From the NCBI GenBank assembly GCA_013350335.1, contig CM023541.1:39610739-39674738 (forward strand): a stretch of 64,000 nucleotides of DNA, written 5' to 3'. The notes beneath the pieces were generated by a model. That model worked only from the letters and a program-made list of their open reading frames with translations. It was not told the DNA's origin and ran no database searches. This DNA is from Chimonanthus salicifolius. Its lineage: Eukaryota > Streptophyta > Magnoliopsida > Laurales > Calycanthaceae. The position numbers were made by a program, and so were the translations under genes. Numbering within the stretch: position 1 is the stretch's first letter; every line of letters begins with the position of its first letter. This document shows, piece after piece, positions 57,979 through 64,000 of this stretch.

Positions 57979-59508
57979 GTGAGCCTGTTTGGAACTGGAT
58001 ATTTCCCTAAATGACAGCAGAGAAGATTTTCATAGAATATATTTATTTTGAGATGAAGAAGTTGGAAATGGAGCTTATGTTTTGAAAATTGATTCGTGAC
58101 TCAAACTTTCTTTGGTAAGGTGGGATTTGAAAAAGTTCAATCTGTATTCAAACTGGAATAAATCTGTTACATCAGTATCATATCTTACAATAATATTAAT
58201 TAATTAACAATACATTAACTAAAAATACAATAATATTCTAATACATATAAAATATCAAATGTAGAATACATAAAATATAAAATATAGTAGTCACATTTTC
58301 ATAAAAATATTTCATACGCATTAATTATAATTATAAATAATAGAATAGTCCAACGATCCAACATAATAAGTTTGAAACTTTTAGAGGTTGTTAAAGCTAA
58401 ATTGTACCAACCCTTTTAAACTGTGGGTCATTAAGAGTTTGAATTTTAAAATGACTTTTAAGATAATTGAACCGCATTTAGTAAAAATCAAAGTTTATCC
58501 ATATTCAACTGCTTAGAAAGGTGAAGTTTTAAAACATCAAATTCCGTGTGCACATCTTCAGGGACAAATACTATTATTAATATCAATCAAAATCTTTTAT
58601 AAGTTTTATCTCTCTTAATAATAAAAAAAAAAAATTCCCCACCAGGAAAGAGTTTCGATTCAACTAAGATTTTTCTTCTTCGTTCATTTCCCCCTCTTCA
58701 CCAAACAAGCCAACCATACGTCCCTAGCTCTACACCAATACAATCATCTTTCCCTTTTCAATTTGAGTTTAAATGTTAAAAGCTTGTTTGCAGGACCTAT
58801 TGATATTACTATCTATCAATTTTTTAACATGTAATTAATTTTTTAAATGAAAAAATGTTGATGAGGTAAAGTTTCAGTTTTAATTAGCATAGAATCAGAA
58901 CCAATCAATTGACCATATGGGGTAGCAATAGCATAACCAATCAAGTTATCATACATTCATACGTCAATATGAAAAATAAAATCCATATCTGGATCCACAT
59001 ACCAGATGCAAATCCAAATCCAGATTGAATCCTTGATGTAGGATTTGGATCCCCATCTATATCCAAATGCTCATCAGAATTTGCATCAAACTCAAATTTT
59101 CTCTTAGTTTTTTACAACATCACTATTTACACTCATGCCATTTGGAAGAACTGGTTATTGATTTCAACAAACTGTATTAGTGTGTCAACAAACTGTTGAA
59201 GGAGATCCATTAAATAGAGAAATCTGATTAAAATGAAGTAAGGGAAGCCTGTATTTTATTTAAAGATCAATAAGTGGAGCCAAATCTGAAATTTACAAAA
59301 CCTAGCAAGCAAAATGGCAGCAAATTGAACACTGCCAATTTCTAAGTTTCTTTGGCACCTTCTCATTTGTGGGCACAAATTCTCCCCAGAGGCTGCCAAA
59401 AATGGTAAGTAACTCATGAGATCTTCATGACCTGCTAAATGCGTAAAATTGTGGTATTTACATTTTCCTTCTTCTCTGTCAGGCAGATCATAACTTGATT
59501 ATCACACT
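57979..59508. other. Intergenic DNA and 3' region of the hydrolase gene
   Basis: AT-rich; nothing recognised apart from the presumed 3' UTR of the minus-strand hydrolase in the last few hundred bases. Confidence 0.45.
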
Positions 59509-59754
59509 TCAATCCGTGGTATTATCAGGAAGCTGCGTCTCTTCCCAGTCATCTTGTGATGATGTCTGTTCCTCCAAAGTAAGAGGCCCTTGCGGGGGAC
59601 CAAAAAGAGTGGAGAGTATCTGTCTATGACATTCATCACAAAAGCAGAAATAGGAAAAGTGCCCCTCACCTTGAAGCCTATGTAATGTAGCCCCTGGTAA
59701 AACCCGGCTTGCATACTCGGCCATAGATGGTGGCACCACACGATCATCTGTTCC
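59509..59754 (-). CDS. Hydrolase last exon
   Basis: Acceptor tgctgaccag (minus), 81 codons from GTDDR to LPDNTTD, stop TGA at 59509-59511. Carries the presumed catalytic Asp and His. Confidence 0.88.
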   Translation of the reverse strand, partial: GTDDRVVPPSMAEYASRVLPGATLHRLQGEGHFSYFCFCDECHRQILSTLFGPPQGPLTLEEQTSSQDDWEETQLPDNTTD

Positions 59755-62700
59755 CTGGTCAGCATCAAATACCCAAAAAAGTCAGAAATATTGAAAGCAG
59801 TCATGTTCTAACTTTTGTGTAGCAATACTGAAGCATAGGAAAGAGTTGTATAAAAAACAATGAAGATTGGTCCCGTTGGTTCATCAACAGACCACCCAAA
59901 GCGGAATGCATGGCCATAATAATTGGGAAACGCATTGGTTCATCAAATGTGAACTGTAGGGTTCTTAAGGTTTGTTTCCAGGCCAAATACATGGGTCACA
60001 TGATATCATACAATGGATGGGTTGACCCTTCAAACATTTCAATATTGGATCACTGAATGCAACTTGATCACCCGGTGCAGATTCCATCTATAATGGAGGT
60101 CATATAGATAAAACATACTTGCTTTTACTCCACAAGAATTTCTTTATGAACTGTGGAAGGTGAGTACAAAAATTCCAGCCCCCTTAAAGCAGTCATACCC
60201 ATATTGTTTTAAATGATAATGCAATCTTTTCAAAAGGCAGTCACAGATCAGGGTGCTAAGACGAGAAAGCTGACCGTACACAATGTTAGTTCTAGAAATA
60301 TTTGGCAAGTGATAGTTCTATTCATGAATTCACCAACAAGATGGATGAAGTATTGGGGAACCAAGAACTATTAGATAAGCTTGACATCATTGTAAATGAG
60401 GTTGACCCATTTTTACAAGTGGAGCTTAACTTTCATTGTGGAAATCCTTGAGTCTAAACATCCCTCTGTGATCAAGTGATGGGCTTTAAAGTCATGCATG
60501 ATGGTTATGTGCCGTAGGATTGAAATACATAATGAGATACCTGAAGTGAATAGTATGCAATGGTGTACTTCATGAAACGTTAAACAGTCATAATGCCCAG
60601 GTAATTCTATGGACCATAACCTATCATAGTGATGCTGAAATCCAAGAATGTCACATGATGGAATAAGTGGGCTCCATATGTAAAATGGGTCAACCTCACC
60701 ATAGCTTATAATGAACAAGCTTTACCAAATCATTCCTAAGTAGTTTATGGTTGAATTGTGACTAAAAAATGAAGCAGCAATAGCTAAAATCCCTATCTTT
60801 CAATGAGTTGACAATTAGAATGACGAAAATGGGATACACAGAATCTAATTAAAATGTGTTTCAAAGACAATTGCCTACACAAACATCTGAACCAGACTTT
60901 TCATACCATGTGAAATGCAAACAGAATCCTGTGTGCAAACAGTATCTTATGTCTACATTAGGAGGGACATCTAGTTTGCCAAATTTTTTAAATTAGGAAA
61001 TGGAAGCTATCATGATGTCTGGTGGCCAGATTCATTATTTATGCAATTCACCCTACTTAGACCCATAGTCACAAATACCGTTCTCGGGATATTAACGGCA
61101 ACTGTTAATAACGAGATATTTTCAAATTTTCGGGTTTTTAACGGGAATTTAACGGGTAAATCTCGCGGAAAATATAAATATTTAAATAATAATAATAATT
61201 AATATAATAAAGGGATTTTTTCTGAAGTTTGCATTATGAGATAATTTAAATCAAATAAAGGGATTTTCAAATTTACAACCTGAAATAAATTTAATTATTT
61301 AAATAATAAAATTTATTTTAAAACTTTAAAGTTATTTTTTTAGCAGTATGTACTTTGAAAATTTCTCAAATTAAATATCCGGACTAATTACGATAATCCG
61401 ATAAAAATACTTTAAGACTTTAAGGTCTTTTGACACTCCTAAATATTTAAAACTCAGTATTTTACAAATAAGGGTATCCCTAGGGTGTGCCGAAAACACA
61501 TTTAGGAGTGTCAAAAGACCTTGAAGTCTTAAAGTATTTTTATCACGTTATCGTAATTAGTCCGGATATTCAATTTGAGAAATTTTGGAAATACACAGTG
61601 CTTAAAAAATAATGTGCATAGTGTATTAAATAATAAAATCTCCTTTAAAACTTTAAAGTTATTTTTTAGACACTGTGTATTTTCAAAATTTCTCAAATTA
61701 AATATCCGGGCTAATTACGATAACGTGATAAAAATACTTTAAGACTTTAAGGTCTTTTATGGTTTTGGCACACCCTAGGGATACCCTTATTTGTAAAATA
61801 CTGTGTTTTAAATATTTAAGAGTGTCAAAAGACCTTGAAGTCTAAAAGTATTTTTATCGGATTATCGTAATTAGTCCGGATATTTAATTTGAGAAATTTT
61901 CAAAGTACACACTGCTTAAACAATAACTTTAAAGTTTTAAAATAAATTTTATTATTTAAATAATTAAATTTTATCCGTTTGCTCGTGTCGTGTCCAGCGG
62001 CGTGTGTGTACGTGAATGGGATAGCCCCGTGAAGCACTGCGGCGTGTGTCTGTGAATATGGGATAGCCGTGTAAGTAGGAAAAAATTTAAACGGTAAAAA
62101 CGCATTTTTAACGATAAATTTCCGATAAAAACGGCATAGGCGATAAAATCGCGTTTTTAACGCGGTAACGTTATTTTCCCGATATTTTCGCGGTAAAAAC
62201 GAAAATACCGGCGGTATTTGTTACATTGCTTAGACCTATCATCATTGTAATCAAGAAAGTATTTGTCCCATCTATTTGAGGATCTTTCTCTTTTTTTAAA
62301 AAAATTTACTTTTCTAGTCAATCATATCAAAAATTATGTTTTCCACCCATCTATCAAGTACTTCCTTACAAAATACACTGGTGTCTTTATATGTTCCAAC
62401 CCCCTACATAACCACCCACAGGCACCCCTGTTCCCCTTTCTCCTCCTAATTCCTTCTGCTTGAAACCCTCCAGTTCTTCGTATTAGGTCTAGGTTAACCT
62501 CAGAATGATGATGATGATGGAAAAAACTAAAGAATAAAAACTAAGACCCATGAAAAACATATACAGAAGAGGAAGATGTATAGACCTGCCAAATGTGTAT
62601 TGGGCCAAAAAAGCCTGCTCTTTCCCATTCAGCCTGGCTGTACATGGACTTTAGCCAAGGGAGGATGCCTTTCCCTTGGCGCTTCTGCACCTGAAGGTCA

Positions 62701-62837
62701 GATAGGCTGAAACCCCACTTGGATACCTGTAAAACAGCTTCTTCCACAAAAGGTTTTGTGTCCCACTGCCGTACTGATTCCTCGACATCCCTTTCCCAAA
62801 ATTCTTTGAAAATCGGCTCCTCTATTAAAGCTCTATC
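59509..62837 (-). CDS. Alpha/beta hydrolase superfamily protein, last two exons
   Basis: Exons 62586-62837 and 59509-59754 (minus) join in phase 0 across a 2.8-kb intron, giving 165 residues and a TGA stop. The first reads EEPIFKEFWERDVEESVRQ, then LQVSKWGFSLSDLQVQK, WLKSMYSQAEWERAGF and GPIHIWQ. The second starts GTDDRVVPPSMAEYASRVLP, then LHRLQGEGHFSYFCFCDECH and ILSTLFGPPQGPL. The GTDDR loop would carry the catalytic acid and GEGH the catalytic histidine; the nucleophile region lies in exons beyond 62837, probably beyond the window. It belongs to a plant family of uncharacterised, often membrane-anchored hydrolases; the substrate is unknown. The C-terminus is polar and acidic. Confidence 0.88.
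59755..61055. other. Hydrolase intron, left part
   Basis: No exon. Several imperfect inverted words (tcattgtggaaatcc ... / ttgacccattttacaag and tggttgaccc at 60400-60710) suggest a decayed inverted-repeat element: gaggttgacccatttttaca near 60397 recurs inverted near 60682. Confidence 0.45.
61066..62228. mobile_element. Palindromic MULE-like DNA element with two internal hairpins
   Basis: The flanks cttagaccca (61056-61065) and cttagaccta (62229-62238) look like a 10-bp duplication with one change. Ends are inverted (acaaataccg left, cggtatttgt right), followed by taacgg/cgttaa-rich subterminal DNA. The interior, about 61280-61970, contains two copies of the hairpin found at 26636-26892, placed in opposite orientation. 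No ORF. In the intron of the hydrolase gene. Confidence 0.65.
62586..62837 (-). CDS. Hydrolase penultimate exon
   Basis: Acceptor atcaattcag (minus), exon starting GATAGAGCT (DRAL), 84 codons, ending ATTTGGCAG before the donor gtctat. Phase 0 at both ends. Confidence 0.86.
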
Positions 62838-64000
62838 CTGAATTGATAGATTTCCATTTGAACAGTCATTGCACAAAAAAATAGTACTCTCAGGGCAAAA
62901 AGTCAACATACAAGAATAAAGCATAAATCTTCTATTGGTCTCTCTCATCACTAACTTTTTTTTAATCTTTGAATGATTTACTTCACAATTTTGTTAAGAA
63001 TATGGATAGGCTAGCATAAAAAAGTAACAATATTCACATAGGAAGAAAGAAAGTAAACACAGGTAAGTACAGCTTGAAACATACAGAAGCAATGTTAATT
63101 GATTGTTATTATTAGCCACAATTGACTGCATTAACCTGTAATCATGGCATAAATAGTATCAATGGAGGAGGATTTTACATAGAAATGATGGACTGAACTA
63201 CAATTTCCCATGATGATAAAATATGCCGAAAGTCAATTTCTTACTTTAATTATAAAAAAAGAAAAAATCTTTTATCATGGCAAAATAACTTCTACTCAAT
63301 TGACAAATCAATTCCATTGTACTTTCTTTTTTATGACTGATTCAGTTGGTATCCTTCCCTCCTCATCTAATTCAGCAGAGAAACCCTAAATGAATCATCA
63401 ATTGATCAAATATTAGCTTTTAGTCATTACCTGAATAGCTTCTGTACACAAGTGGCTGTACATCATTGTCTGGGTCTTGCCAAATATATGTGAAGTTCAT
63501 TTCTAGAGGTTTAACCTATGGTTTTTGAAAGGTTCCCTATGGACCTACTTGTAGAAGCCGGTGGTCGGGCAAAGAAATGGAAAGAACCACCTATTACCCA
63601 TAATAATGGAAGATCGTTGCAGTTTTGTGAATTAAAATATTGAAATGGGTAAAGCTGTACCAATCTCACTATTCTAGTTCTCTCTCTCTCTCTCTCTCTC
63701 TCTGAAGAATGATGCTCCACATACTGGTGTGCAAAGTATTACCATGTACACCCCTATGCAGGGCCCACTGTGGATGATGCTGATGGGTCTATAGAAACTT
63801 CTATGCTTTAATATAAAAACTTACCTTGATTAGATGGATCAGCCCACAAAATTTGGATTCCAAAATTTCTGTGGCCTTCAAAATCATGGTTGATTCTTCC
63901 AAAGTGGCGTTCAAGCATAGACCTTGCCAACATATCCATCAACACCATCCAAAGTGGGCCATAGAGGTTCAACTAGTAATAGCTCACATGCTTGTGTGTG
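62838..64000. other. Hydrolase intron, upstream side
   Basis: No further exon recognised, so the intron continues to the window edge or an exon was missed. A (tc)n microsatellite lies at about 63679-63703. Near 63754-63790 a gggcccactgtggatgatg word is typical of common plant repeats. Confidence 0.45.

Noticed and set aside
63430..63500. Minus-strand exon-like piece (NFTYIWQDPDNDVQPLVYR) ending in a donor-like gtaatg
   Set aside because: Open for only about 22 codons, weak acceptor, and no resemblance to the hydrolase family upstream of the two sure exons.

Overview
The window is nuclear DNA of a flowering plant. Five plant genes with canonical introns can be assembled exon by exon: an RluA-type pseudouridine synthase, the nuclear factor S1FA, a PLAC8/CNR8 protein, a small secreted protein and an alpha/beta hydrolase. 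They sit in AT-rich DNA full of plant LINEs with RNase H domains, TRIMs, Ty1/Copia and Ty3/Gypsy-derived elements, tRNA-derived SINEs, MULE-like inverted repeats and a Stowaway MITE. Small exons separated by introns of 2-7 kb suggest a woody angiosperm with a TE-rich genome; I cannot name the species.

Layout. 1-16548 (+): the 3' half of a PUS5-like gene, four exons of 70-94 bp over 15.4 kb. Its introns hold LINE pieces, a LINE carrying nested SINE and TRIM insertions (5610-7393), a SINE with 15-bp target duplications (8514-8720), and a multimeric TRIM (10312-14478) interrupted by a gag-only LTR element (11467-14432). 19217-23019 (-): S1FA, two exons, convergent with PUS5. 23.8-27 kb: a MULE-like element, a 5'-truncated LINE and hairpin repeats. 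26998-33471: a TRIM whose 3' LTR is split by a 6.0-kb Copia element with two near-identical LTRs. 35461-44481 (+): CNR8-like gene, three exons; intron 1 holds a 1.4-kb foldback element with long inverted arms, and intron 2 starts with a GC donor. 44.5-53 kb: gene-poor repeat remnants. 53100-54561 (-): a four-exon gene for a 90-residue secreted protein with a small TRIM in intron 1. 54.6-59.5 kb: intergenic, with a SINE, a Stowaway MITE and a minus-strand SINE. 59509-62837 and beyond (-): the last two exons of an alpha/beta hydrolase, with a 1.16-kb palindromic DNA element in the intron between them.

The host genes are unrelated housekeeping or regulatory genes with no operon-like logic. The notable content is the layering of mobile elements inside introns. 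Many boundaries are fixed to the base by target-site duplications, so the insertion order can be read directly. The strongest candidates for something undescribed are the mosaic four-LTR TRIM array, the gag-only element with an unknown second ORF, the long intronic hairpin in CNR8 and the palindrome-of-palindromes element near 61-62 kb.
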